Origin: a virus
Strand: one strand, 5' to 3'
Length of the DNA: 42,985 nt
Virus record (IMG/VR): IMGVR_UViG_3300047496_000072
Location: 1 to 42,985 of that record
Part shown: positions 9,186 through 15,873 of the stretch, piece after piece
Layout: each line of letters starts with the position of its first letter
Numbering within the stretch: position 1 is the stretch's first letter
Position numbers and translations under genes: made by a program
The notes under the pieces: model-generated
Databases searched by the model: none
Told to the model about the DNA's origin: nothing
What the model saw: only the letters and a program-made list of their open reading frames with translations

Positions 9186-11143
9186 CCTACGGGAACATCC
9201 TTCAGCCAGGTGGGCGTGGGCGTCATACGGACCTTGGGTTCTCTGGAGTACACGTGCTGCAAGTTTGCCTCACCAAACCACTGGCTCATTACCAGGTCAT
9301 CGGTACGAAACTGCGGGTAGCGAGTGACCTCCTCTACCAGCTTCAGAGACATCATACGTGACGCATCGCCCTTGCCGGGTATCCTCACGAGGCCACGACG
9401 GTAAAGGGGACTGAGAATCTGCGGCCCCAGCTTCGGGTCCAGCTTGTTGGTGGCGAAGGTCTCGTGGCCGATCACCCGGACCCCGGTCATCTGCTGCCAG
9501 CGGCGGAAGGCGTCGGTGGCGAGGAAGAACCGCTGGGCGCCGTTCTGCTCGTAGATCAGCGTGCTGATGGGGAACCCGGCGATCACGCTCTTCTCGTGCC
9601 ACTCCTGGAGCAGGCCCTTGAACGAGTTGGAGGCGTTGTCCCAGTCAAGGAACTGGTCCACCCGCAGCTTGCCCCGGTGCAGCGCCATGAGGAACCGCAG
9701 GTTGGTGGCGGGGTGGTACACCCACAGCTGGATGCCCCACATTTTCGTCGGGGAGGGGTCGCACGTCAGGTAGGCCACGTAGGGGAGCGCCAGCTTCGGC
9801 AGCTCCCACGCCGACCGCTCGTTGTCCCAGCAGCCGGGGAAGATTTCGTGTGTGCTGGGGTGCGTGCCGCCCTTGATCCAGAACATGTCCACGAGCGCCT
9901 GCTTCGGGTCCATGTCCTCCTGCTGGTACACGGTCTGGAAGTTGGCGCCGTCGCCGTTCTCCATCTCCGCCTCCAGCTCCCGCCATGGCAAGCGGTAGGG
10001 ATCGAGCAGGCAGCCGTTGGGGTAGTAGTCCACGTCGTCGTGCTCGCCCGTGCAGCGGTCCTCGTAGTGGGATTTGAACACAATGTGGTGGTATTTCTTG
10101 CCCGGCTCCGCATCGCAGCAGCCGTCGTGCTCCATTACCGTGCTGGACCCGACTTTCTTATCCAGACAGTGACGGTAGAGGTCCTCGGGGCCGAGTCTCT
10201 GTCCCTGTATGACGAGAAGGCCACCAGGCTCCAGCCGCTTTTCAGCAACCTTGTCCCAGCGATCACGCTGCTTGTCGATGCGTTCGGCGGTGGTGAGGAA
10301 CTTGTCCTCGGTAACGTCGTCCCAGATGCAGAAGTCGAAACGTCCACCAATGAAGGCGGTGTCCAGTCCGTAGGCACTCCAGGTCGGTTCCTTCTCTGTG
10401 ATGGGCCGGTCGTCCAGCTGGCTGACGATGAACGCCTGCGCCGTCCACAACACCGACCCTTCGGGCTTGAACAGGCCGTAGTCGGCCAGGAGCGTGGCCT
10501 CGCCGTCGTAGGCCAGGTCCATCTCCATCTCCTCGGACTCCGCCCGGACTATGTAGGGCGACTCCAGTGCATTCCGCAGACGGAGCAGATACCGCTCTGC
10601 GAGAGACTGAGAGGCCGATCCCATGAGTCCACGCAGTCCTCGCCGCTTGCATGTGAGCCAAGCAGGGATGTCAAGGGTGAACAGCGTGGATTTACCAGAC
10701 CCGGGGGGACAGTTATCAACGAGAAACTCCTTGTTCTTGGTCTCCAGGAAATCGTTTACCTGGTGCCCGGCCTGCTCCTGCCACGGTGTGGATTTCCGAC
10801 CAAAATAGCGGCGGCGGAAATACCCGAAATCGTCAAGCGCACGCAGCGCCTCGGGGGAAAGCTGCTCCCGGGGAATCGCACCCAGATGTTGGGGCGAGTG
10901 GCCAGGCACATTGGCACGTCGGGCCGGATTGGTGCCGCCGCCCGAGGTTTCGCCGGACTTCCCCGTCTTTCCTCGGTGGGACCGCTCGGCTGGGGCATAG
11001 ACACCTTCGTTCTCTGCCTTCACCTTAGACTCACGCCGCCACGCCGAGGGCTGACTGACGCCGCACTTGCGACACGCTTCCGCCTGCGAGTATCCCTTCG
11101 CACGCAGCCGGTCGTACTTCTCCCACGTGGCGGGTGCGATCAC
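9182..11143 (-). CDS. terL: Terminase large subunit with N-terminal HTH-like region
   Basis: This is the ATP-driven DNA packaging motor and nuclease. Walker A is CPPGSGKST (residues 145-153) and Walker B is CIWDDVTED (272-280). The nuclease half has acidic residues typical of the RNase H-like fold, including Asp462 in YLTCDPSP and a conserved-looking LIYEQNGAQRF segment. The first 40 residues (GYSQAEACRKCGVSQPSAWRRE) look like a helix-turn-helix more usual in small terminase subunits or regulators. The start is GTG at 11143, directly behind GGGAGG. At 653 aa the protein is long for the family, in keeping with the added N-terminal region. No separate small subunit is obvious nearby on this strand. 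Confidence 0.93.
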   Translation of the reverse strand: MIAPATWEKYDRLRAKGYSQAEACRKCGVSQPSAWRRESKVKAENEGVYAPAERSHRGKTGKSGETSGGGTNPARRANVPGHSPQHLGAIPREQLSPEALRALDDFGYFRRRYFGRKSTPWQEQAGHQVNDFLETKNKEFLVDNCPPGSGKSTLFTLDIPAWLTCKRRGLRGLMGSASQSLAERYLLRLRNALESPYIVRAESEEMEMDLAYDGEATLLADYGLFKPEGSVLWTAQAFIVSQLDDRPITEKEPTWSAYGLDTAFIGGRFDFCIWDDVTEDKFLTTAERIDKQRDRWDKVAEKRLEPGGLLVIQGQRLGPEDLYRHCLDKKVGSSTVMEHDGCCDAEPGKKYHHIVFKSHYEDRCTGEHDDVDYYPNGCLLDPYRLPWRELEAEMENGDGANFQTVYQQEDMDPKQALVDMFWIKGGTHPSTHEIFPGCWDNERSAWELPKLALPYVAYLTCDPSPTKMWGIQLWVYHPATNLRFLMALHRGKLRVDQFLDWDNASNSFKGLLQEWHEKSVIAGFPISTLIYEQNGAQRFFLATDAFRRWQQMTGVRVIGHETFATNKLDPKLGPQILSPLYRRGLVRIPGKGDASRMMSLKLVEEVTRYPQFRTDDLVMSQWFGEANLQHVYSREPKVRMTPTPTWLKDVPVG

Positions 11144-11152
11144 CCTCCCAGG

Positions 11153-11353
11153 CTACCCGTATCCGCTGTTGCGCCTCGTGCCGGGGTGGAAGTGCACGGC
11201 GGCGTACTTGCTGATCTTCACCTTGACGGTGCCCTTGGGCAGCTTGGACTCAGCGGCAGCCGTCATGGAAGCCCTCGCCGTGGGGGAGAGGTAGTTGGCC
11301 CCCTGCAGCAGCCCGCCACCCATGTAGAGCGACTGCGACTGCGGATTGGCCAT
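11153..11353 (-). CDS. Small basic hypothetical protein (66 aa)
   Basis: A 66-residue product starts at ATG 11353, five bases after the upstream stop, with GGGG just ahead. It ends in a basic stretch (KGTVKVKISKYAAVHFHPG). It is the second gene of the late transcript, immediately before the terminase. No family is recognised. A role in head assembly or packaging is a guess from position. Confidence 0.65.
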   Translation of the reverse strand: MANPQSQSLYMGGGLLQGANYLSPTARASMTAAAESKLPKGTVKVKISKYAAVHFHPGTRRNSGYG

Positions 11354-11357
11354 GCCC

Positions 11358-11522
11358 CTAGTTTACGACCTCTGCGATGCGATGCAGGATGTCCGCACGC
11401 CTGGCTCGGTAGCCGTCGATCTGTGTCTGGAATCCCTCCATGGTGACCTGAGCGTCGTGCTCCACCTGAGCGATCAGGCCATCCACTTCGTCCAGCTCCG
11501 TCTGTAACGGGTGTGGTGTCAT
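11358..11522 (-). CDS. Small coiled-coil-like protein (54 aa), first late gene
   Basis: This ORF of 54 codons starts at ATG 11522. The product is strongly helical and heptad-like (LQTELDEVDGLIAQVEHDA, then MEGFQTQIDGYRARR). GGAGG lies about 5 bases upstream, and it is the first gene after the minus-strand promoter at 11531-11559. Its function is unknown; a small terminase-like or scaffolding-type role is possible but unsupported. Confidence 0.6.
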   Translation of the reverse strand: MTPHPLQTELDEVDGLIAQVEHDAQVTMEGFQTQIDGYRARRADILHRIAEVVN

Positions 11523-11530
11523 GTCCCTCC

Positions 11531-11559
11531 ATCATGTATTGCTTTAACTAAGATGTCAA
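11531..11559 (-). promoter_or_regulatory. Late promoter, TTGACA-17-CATGAT
   Basis: On the minus strand a perfect -35 TTGACA (11559-11554) and a -10-like CATGAT (11536-11531) are separated by 17 bases, just ahead of the 54-aa gene that leads to the terminase and portal. It interleaves with a plus-strand promoter in the same 40 bases. Confidence 0.6.
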
Positions 11560-11567
11560 GCTATGCT
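11539..11567 (+). promoter_or_regulatory. Early promoter, TTGCTT-17-TATGCT
   Basis: TTGCTT (11539-11544) and TATGCT (11562-11567) are 17 bases apart on the plus strand and point to the 86-aa gene at 11595. The -10 sequence is the same as in the promoter at 20708-20736, suggesting a shared early promoter class. Confidence 0.6.
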
Positions 11568-11594
11568 TCAACTATCGACTGATGCGGAGGTGCA

Positions 11595-11855
11595 ATGGGT
11601 AAGGCAAACATCGAGCAGTTCGAGCAGCTCAACCGCCCCAAGGGGCTGCCGTGCGGCATGTGGACCATCATCCACGCCCTGGACGGCACCCAACTCGATT
11701 CCTTGAACGAAGCCCTGGCCACACCATCTATTTCCCCCAGGGCCATCGCCACCGTTCTCGGCAGATGGGGACATTCCACCAGTCATCAGATTGTCTATCG
11801 GCACCGTAGCGGCCTTTGCTCGTGTGCCCAGAGAGCCGAGTCGGAGGCCAAGTGA
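11595..11855 (+). CDS. Small HTH-like protein (86 aa), first early gene
   Basis: The ATG is preceded by GGAGG with good spacing. The product begins with a helical segment (IEQFEQLNRPKGLPCGMWTI) and ends in a pattern common in small actinophage DNA-binding proteins: SISPRAIATVLGRWG, then a recognition-helix-like HQIVYRHRSG and a Cys pair (CSC). It is the first gene under the early promoter, back to back with the terminase operon. It could be a regulator of the divergent promoters or a small terminase subunit. The HTH assignment is by pattern only. Confidence 0.72.
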   Translation: MGKANIEQFEQLNRPKGLPCGMWTIIHALDGTQLDSLNEALATPSISPRAIATVLGRWGHSTSHQIVYRHRSGLCSCAQRAESEAK

Positions 11856-12895
11856 GCGAGTTCGAGGAAGCACAGTCGGAGCTGGACGCAGCCCTGCGGA
11901 GAGGGGACGAATATAAGCGCCAGCGTGATGCTCTCACCAAGAGCTACGACCAGCTGGTGAAAAAGTGCGACCTGCTGGTCGGACTGGATGCCGTGAAGGC
12001 GGATCGGCCCCCGACCTGGCTGCACAAGCCCTCGAAGAGCCATCAGCACCAGGGCATCGCCAACCTGATGCTCTCGGACCTTCACCTGGACGAGACCGTT
12101 TTCCCTGGTCAGATGGGTGGAGTCAACGCCTACAACCGGGAAATCGCCGTCATGCGGCTGAAGTCCACGGTGGAGAACACGGCCGAGATTGCCCACAACT
12201 ACATCACCGGCTACCGCTACGAGGGGATCACGGCATGGCTCGGGGGCGACGTATTCTCCGGCAACATCCATGAGGAGCTGAAGCAGACCAACGCCGCTCC
12301 GATCATGGCCAGCTTCGACTTCTGGGTGGACCCCATGGTGGCGGCGCTGAAGTACCTGGCCGACGCCTTCGGGAAGGTCCACGTGCCGGGCTGCGTGGGC
12401 AACCACGGCCGGAACACCTACAAGCCGGTGATGAAGAACCGGGTGGAGGACAACTTCGACTGGCTCTTCTACCGGGTCCTCTTCCGGGAGCTGAAGTCGG
12501 ACAAGCGGTTCACCTGGCAGCTGCCGGTGACCACCGATGTAAGCGTAACCCACTATGACCACCGCTACCTGCTGACCCATGGGGATCAGTTCCGGGGCGG
12601 TTCGGGCATCGCTGGCATCCAGACCCCGCTGGCGCTGGGCGCCTACAAGAAAGGGCGCCGCAACCAGGCCGTGGGCAATCCGTTCGACACCATGCTGCTG
12701 GGCCACTTCCACCAGCTGATGTTCCTGCCGGGTGTCATGGTCAACGGGAGCCTGAAGGGCTACGACGAGTACGCCGCCACGGCAAACTTCGGCTACGAAG
12801 TGCCGCAGCAAGCGTTCTGGATCAGCACTCCTGAGCGGGGGCCGATCTTCCACCTGGGCATCCAGCCCCAGAACCGTGAGCGGGAGGGCTGGTGA
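11852..12895 (+). CDS. Metallophosphoesterase (calcineurin-like)
   Basis: The 347-aa product starts at GTG 11852, overlapping the previous stop (GTGA). After an N-terminal coiled coil (about 1-48) the calcineurin-like phosphoesterase motifs appear in order: SDLHLDE (Asp76, His78), AWLGGDVFSG, VGNHGRN, LTHGDQF and LGHFHQL. Together they supply the two-metal site. Phage enzymes of this family may act on DNA ends, nucleotides or signalling molecules, and the substrate cannot be told from sequence. It heads a tightly coupled run of early genes ending with a nucleotide-type enzyme. Confidence 0.9.
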   Translation: MSEFEEAQSELDAALRRGDEYKRQRDALTKSYDQLVKKCDLLVGLDAVKADRPPTWLHKPSKSHQHQGIANLMLSDLHLDETVFPGQMGGVNAYNREIAVMRLKSTVENTAEIAHNYITGYRYEGITAWLGGDVFSGNIHEELKQTNAAPIMASFDFWVDPMVAALKYLADAFGKVHVPGCVGNHGRNTYKPVMKNRVEDNFDWLFYRVLFRELKSDKRFTWQLPVTTDVSVTHYDHRYLLTHGDQFRGGSGIAGIQTPLALGAYKKGRRNQAVGNPFDTMLLGHFHQLMFLPGVMVNGSLKGYDEYAATANFGYEVPQQAFWISTPERGPIFHLGIQPQNREREGW

Positions 12896-13077
12896 CTAAG
12901 CGCCTTGGCATCATGGACCTGTCGGAAGGTCTGAAGCCGCTGGGGTACATCCTGGGCGGGAAGTTCTTCATCTTTGGCGAAGGAGAAGTCTCCCTTGGGC
13001 GGTTCAACGAAGTGGTCGGTGGAGACATTGGCGGCGGCTGGACTCTCAGCTTCGAGCCGGAAGAGGGTGAGGAGTGA
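12892..13077 (+). CDS. Small hypothetical protein (61 aa)
   Basis: The GTG start overlaps the phosphoesterase stop (GTGA) and its own stop overlaps the next GTG. The product is short, Gly-rich and acidic at the C-terminus (LSFEPEEGEE), with a beta-like core (YILGGKFFIFGEGEVSLG). No family is recognised. Its reality rests on coupling. Confidence 0.6.
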   Translation: MTKRLGIMDLSEGLKPLGYILGGKFFIFGEGEVSLGRFNEVVGGDIGGGWTLSFEPEEGEE

Positions 13078-13331
13078 GCCGCAAGGTGAAACGCCTGCCC
13101 GTGGTGGAAGTCCACTGGGAGGACGCCCACGGAGGTGGCGTGGCCTGGGAGAAGGGCATCGACAACATCAGCCTGGAGCTGGAGAAGGTCCGGACTGTTG
13201 GCTTCCTGGCCAAAGAGACCGACGACGCTGTGCTGGTCATCCTGTCGATGACGACCCGTGGCCACACTGACGCTTACATTCTGATCCCGAGAGCCAACAT
13301 CACGAGTTTCGACAAGCTGGAGGAGAAATGA
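13074..13331 (+). CDS. Small hypothetical protein (85 aa)
   Basis: The GTG start overlaps the previous stop, and the stop overlaps the ATG of the next gene. The predicted small beta-rich fold contains VVEVHWEDAHGGG near the N-terminus and alternating hydrophobic strands (TVGFLAKETDDAVLVILSM, AYILIPRANI). Small beta-barrel proteins of this pattern are frequent in actinophage early regions. Function unknown. Confidence 0.7.
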   Translation: MSRKVKRLPVVEVHWEDAHGGGVAWEKGIDNISLELEKVRTVGFLAKETDDAVLVILSMTTRGHTDAYILIPRANITSFDKLEEK

Positions 13332-13987
13332 CCACTACGCCCGCCATCAAGCTGCCCAGCGAGCCTGGCAAGCAGATCATCAACACGATCTACCTGGCCG
13401 GACCCATGCGGAACTACGACGACTTCAACTTCCCGGCGTTCTTCGCCGCCGCCGAGGACCTGCGGGGTCTCGGCTACGAGGTCCTGTCTCCCGCCGACCA
13501 CGACGTGGAGATGGGGCTGGACTACAAGAACCCCGACCTCGATGGCCAGGGCTTCAACCTGGAGGCGTCCATGCACTGGGACCTCACTTCGGTGCTCCAG
13601 TCGGACGCCGTGGTGGTGCTCCCGGGGTGGGAAGCGTCAACCGGGGTCGGGCACGAAGTCGCCGTAGCGAGGTGCACCGGGAGGCCGGTGCTGGAGTACC
13701 CGTCGCTCAAGCCGGTCAAAGAGGAGTCGGTGGCGAAAGAGGCTCACCGCCTCGTCCGTGGGAACCGGCAGGCGTCCTATGGACATCCCGCCGATGACTT
13801 CACCCGCACGGGGCGTATCTGGGGTGCGATTCTCGGGTGCGATGACATTCCTCCTGAGCTGGTCGGCCTGTGCATGGCCGCTGTGAAGATTAGCAGAGAG
13901 GTCAACGGCCACAAGCGGGACAATCTGGTTGATCTGGCGGGCTACGCCGAGACCGTGCACCTGGTCCATGAGCGCAATGGGTCGTGA
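13328..13987 (+). CDS. DUF4406-like nucleoside deoxyribosyltransferase-type domain fused to DUF6378-like domain
   Basis: The 219-aa product has two parts. Residues about 18-125 resemble the DUF4406/nucleoside 2-deoxyribosyltransferase fold: TIYLAGPMRNYDDFNFPAF, YEVLSPADHDVEM and VVLPGWEASTGVGHEVAVA. Residues about 135-215 match the phage DUF6378 pattern: RQASYGHPADDFTRTGRIWG, then LVGLCMAAVKISREV and KRDNLVDLAGYAET. Both domain types occur in phages and suggest nucleotide or nucleoside metabolism, perhaps control of dNTP pools. The substrate is unknown. The ATG overlaps the previous stop (ATGA). Confidence 0.85.
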   Translation: MTTTPAIKLPSEPGKQIINTIYLAGPMRNYDDFNFPAFFAAAEDLRGLGYEVLSPADHDVEMGLDYKNPDLDGQGFNLEASMHWDLTSVLQSDAVVVLPGWEASTGVGHEVAVARCTGRPVLEYPSLKPVKEESVAKEAHRLVRGNRQASYGHPADDFTRTGRIWGAILGCDDIPPELVGLCMAAVKISREVNGHKRDNLVDLAGYAETVHLVHERNGS

Positions 13988-14073
13988 GAACCGCTCTTTT
14001 TTTGGGAGAGTTGTACCTGGCTGGTTCCCTGCTGTTTGCGGCGGGGAGTATCGTCGCCTTGCTGAGGAGTTAG
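13984..14073 (+). CDS. Membrane micropeptide (29 aa)
   Basis: This ORF of 29 codons starts with GTG overlapping the preceding stop (GTGA) and ends three bases before the next GTG. The product is one hydrophobic segment (LYLAGSLLFAAGSIVALL) with charged ends, a plausible single transmembrane helix. Exact packing between two genes supports translation. The role is unknown; interference with a host membrane protein is one possibility. Confidence 0.45.
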   Translation: MRTALFLGELYLAGSLLFAAGSIVALLRS

Positions 14074-14076
14074 ATC

Positions 14077-14265
14077 GTGCCGCCGAGGAGGGAACGCTGT
14101 GGGAGGAATCACGAGCCGGACTGGTACGACCATTCGGATGGGTCACGGTCATGCCGTGCGTGCAGGCGCCTGGTCGATATACGGAAGAGGACGCCCTACA
14201 GGCCCAAGACTGAGCTGCTGTGGGACACCCTCACCCGTGAGGAAGTGATGGCGGGGAGGGCCTAG
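14077..14265 (+). CDS. Small Cys-cluster protein (62 aa)
   Basis: The GTG start is preceded by GAGGAG. The N-terminal half carries C-x-(N/G)-H ... C-x-x-C residues (RCGRNHEPDWYDHSDGSRSC, then RACRR), a zinc-binding pattern common in small phage proteins and in the N-terminal part of some HNH endonucleases. No nuclease core follows. It lies between the membrane micropeptide and another Cys protein. Confidence 0.65.
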   Translation: MPPRRERCGRNHEPDWYDHSDGSRSCRACRRLVDIRKRTPYRPKTELLWDTLTREEVMAGRA

Positions 14266-14480
14266 TGGCTGGCATCCTCAGCACCGAGGCTGGTCACTAC
14301 GGGTGGTGCCCCACCTGCGGAAAGGAAGGCCCGGCACGCAGCTCCCAGGAGGAGGCCGGGGCTGATTGCCACAGCCATGAGGAGCGGAACCCTACACACG
14401 CCAAGGGCTATGGCATCCCAGGGACCCAGCCGGTCGAAGGACCGGAGGCCGTGGGACTGAAGAGGACCCTCCTGCACTAG
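14265..14480 (+). CDS. Small zinc-binding-type protein (71 aa)
   Basis: The GTG overlaps the previous TAG by one base. The sequence starts with HYGWCPTCGKEG, one half of a zinc ribbon, followed by a Cys/His segment (ADCHSHEERN). The rest is Gly/Pro-rich. It is the last gene of this plus-strand run and its stop overlaps by three bases the stop of a converging minus-strand gene. Function unknown. Confidence 0.5.
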   Translation: MAGILSTEAGHYGWCPTCGKEGPARSSQEEAGADCHSHEERNPTHAKGYGIPGTQPVEGPEAVGLKRTLLH

Positions 14481-14794
14481 CTGGCGGCTGGCGCCTCTGC
14501 GGGCGCAGCCTCGGCGGGAGCGGCCGGTGCGGCGGGGATCACAGTGTCGGCCTCAGTCACGTCGGCCGTCAGGGCGCTGGTTGCCGTCTGCACGTTGGCC
14601 ACAGCGGTGTCGATGGCCGCCTGGTCCTCGGGCGAGATGTTGGCAGCCTTCACGACGGTGATCAGCTCACCGATGGCCGTGCCAACGGATTCCACCTCCG
14701 CCACAAGCTGGGTTACTGCGTCGGTGAGGTCCTGGGTGGTTGCCACGATCAGTCGTGTCCTTTCGTCGGGTGTAAGCGGTCGTCTGCGGAACAT
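14477..14794 (-). CDS. Helical hypothetical protein (105 aa) with Ala/Pro tail
   Basis: I chose ATG 14794 (FRRRPLTPDERTRLIV) because the upstream in-frame region contains the tRNA-like element. Residues about 10-80 form a long amphipathic helix-rich stretch (AVTQLVAEVESVGTAIGELI, then DQAAIDTAVANVQTATSAL). The C-terminus is an Ala/Pro/Glu tail. This pattern resembles small coiled-coil proteins found in many phages. It lies downstream of the structured RNA candidate and may share its promoter. Confidence 0.65.
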   Translation of the reverse strand: MFRRRPLTPDERTRLIVATTQDLTDAVTQLVAEVESVGTAIGELITVVKAANISPEDQAAIDTAVANVQTATSALTADVTEADTVIPAAPAAPAEAAPAEAPAAS

Positions 14795-14817
14795 TGAGTC
14801 CCATTCTACTGGTTGAA

Positions 14818-14964
14818 GGTGCCAGCCCCCGGGATTCGAACCCGGTAGCTGCACCATCATAGCCCGGACACGGCGAGGCCCCCCGGGCAAGGGAACCGAG
14901 GGGCCTACAAGCCGTGCACACAACCACAGTCCACTGACGGATGCGGAGCGTCAGTCGGGCTGCC
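14818..14964 (-). ncRNA. tRNA-like structured RNA candidate
   Basis: On the minus strand a perfect T-arm (CCGGG-TTCGAAT-CCCGG, about 14831-14847) is followed by GGGCTGGC then ACC, like a tRNA 3' end with a discriminator A. The putative 5' end (GGCAGCCC, 14964-14957) can pair with GGGCTGGC, seven of eight positions. Between them are a 7-bp hairpin (ACTGACG/CGTCAGT, loop of 9) and a large compound stem (CACGGC/GCCGTG enclosing AGGCCCC/GGGGCCT). No normal D-arm or anticodon arm is evident, and about 147 nt is too long for a tRNA. A promoter sits just upstream. It may be a tRNA remnant, a tRNA mimic or an unusual ncRNA. Confidence 0.4.
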
Positions 14965-14993
14965 TTGACAGGATGCCACGTACAGGTCAAGAT
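14965..14993 (+). promoter_or_regulatory. Possible promoter, TTGACA-17-CAAGAT (plus strand)
   Basis: TTGACA (14965-14970) lies 17 bases before CAAGAT (14988-14993). It interleaves with an opposite promoter-like pair inside an 8-bp inverted repeat (CCTTGACA 14963-14970, TGTCAAGG 14993-15000). No plus-strand gene follows for thousands of bases, so the site may be an operator and not a real plus promoter. Confidence 0.35.
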
Positions 14994-14998
14994 GTCAA
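14970..14998 (-). promoter_or_regulatory. Promoter for the tRNA-like RNA, TTGACA-17-CATCCT
   Basis: On the minus strand TTGACA (14998-14993) and CATCCT (14975-14970) are 17 bases apart. Transcription would start near 14964, at the 5' end of the acceptor-like stem. The upstream bases CTTGACATCTT also occur at the late promoter near 11.55 kb. Confidence 0.5.
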
Positions 14999-15002
14999 GG
15001 CA

Positions 15003-15125
15003 CTACCAACGACAGGAGTCATAGTCGCCCTTACATGGGGCGCCGTTCAGTGTAAGCGAGTCCTCCTCACTCTCATAGAAGTCCCGGCCCAGGAATGGGT
15101 AGCCCCACGACAGCAGCGGTAAGGC
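15003..15125 (-). pseudogene. Possible gene remnant, 40 codons without a normal start
   Basis: A minus-strand frame of 40 codons reads like protein (SWGYPFLGRDFYESEEDS, then LNGAPCKGDYDSCRW and TAG). It begins directly after a stop and has no ATG, GTG or TTG. It may be the 3' end of a gene lost by deletion, or chance. It stops three bases before the inverted-repeat promoter. Confidence 0.25.
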
Positions 15126-15873
15126 TCACGGCGACCGAGAGGAACAGGGGAGCATCGGGACGAACTGAGAGCTTTCTTGAAAAAGGGGGGAGTCCCCCTA
15201 TTCCCCGAATGCGCGCCTTTGACTGAAGGCCGGGACAGTTCACCAGCCCCCGAGCTGCGCCACGCAGCGACGGCGAGGGGGCGGAAAACGACCTTTCTCC
15301 CAAAACCCGGCTGAATGCGAACGAGGGGGAGAAAGGGATCGGACAGACAAGAACCGTGCTCGGCAGATCGGCTGCGCCGACTACCTGCGCCTTTACCGAA
15401 CTGCGGGGACGCTGAGAGGTGCTACTCACGGTGTTACCGCCATTCAGGCTTAGAAGCCCATCTGAAAAAGCGATACTGGGCGTCTGGGTCGTTTGAAAGC
15501 GGAAAAAGTCCTGGATAGTCACGTAAAAGTCCAAAGCCGCTCGGCACATCGGGGGTCAAACTGCTACATCTAGCTCTCTCGGCTGTGCAAAGTTTGTAGC
15601 CGGTAAGTCACGTGTCTCACACTGCTACATGACCGATCGACTACTCACCTTCTATACATACGCACACTGATCCACCATCCACAACGATGTGTTGGTCACT
15701 ACTACCAACCAAGAAGGAACGTGCTTCGCACGCTGCCCCACTCACTGCGTTCGTTCGTGCACGCATTCGCTCGTTCCTCGCTCATGCGTGCTGCCACCCC
15801 GCCGCTGCGGACACCGGGAACCGGGCCGCAGTCGGTTGGCGATCGGGGCTGATTGGCGGTGCGACCGCTGGTG
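15126..15873. other. Mostly non-coding stretch with repeats and hairpins
   Basis: I find no convincing gene in about 750 bases. Visible structure: a 9-base element CTGCTACAT at 15561-15569 and 15622-15630 with an inverted TGTAGC at 15595-15600; hairpin CGTGC-TTC-GCACG at 15720-15732; inverted repeat GCACGCAT/ATGCGTGC at 15759-15766 and 15784-15791; GTTGGT/ACCAAC near 15691-15709; and a possible plus-strand -10 TATACA near 15653. The hairpins could end minus-strand transcription from the gene at 15874. Confidence 0.5.

Noticed and set aside
11795-12853. A 352-codon minus-strand frame opposite the phosphoesterase
   Set aside because: It mirrors a gene with clear metallophosphoesterase motifs and has no motif or ribosome-binding site of its own.
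13929-14213. A 94-codon plus-strand frame across the micropeptide and Cys-cluster genes
   Set aside because: The two coupled smaller genes explain the start and stop overlaps and the Cys motif better.
14818-14964. Phage attachment site (attP) at a tRNA 3' end
   Set aside because: The T-arm would fit, but there is no integrase or excision gene in the window, so I kept it as a structured RNA candidate.
15073-15549. A 158-codon minus-strand frame in the gene-poor stretch
   Set aside because: Composition is unlike the phage proteins, no motif or start signal is visible, and part of the same bases reads better as the 40-codon remnant in another frame.
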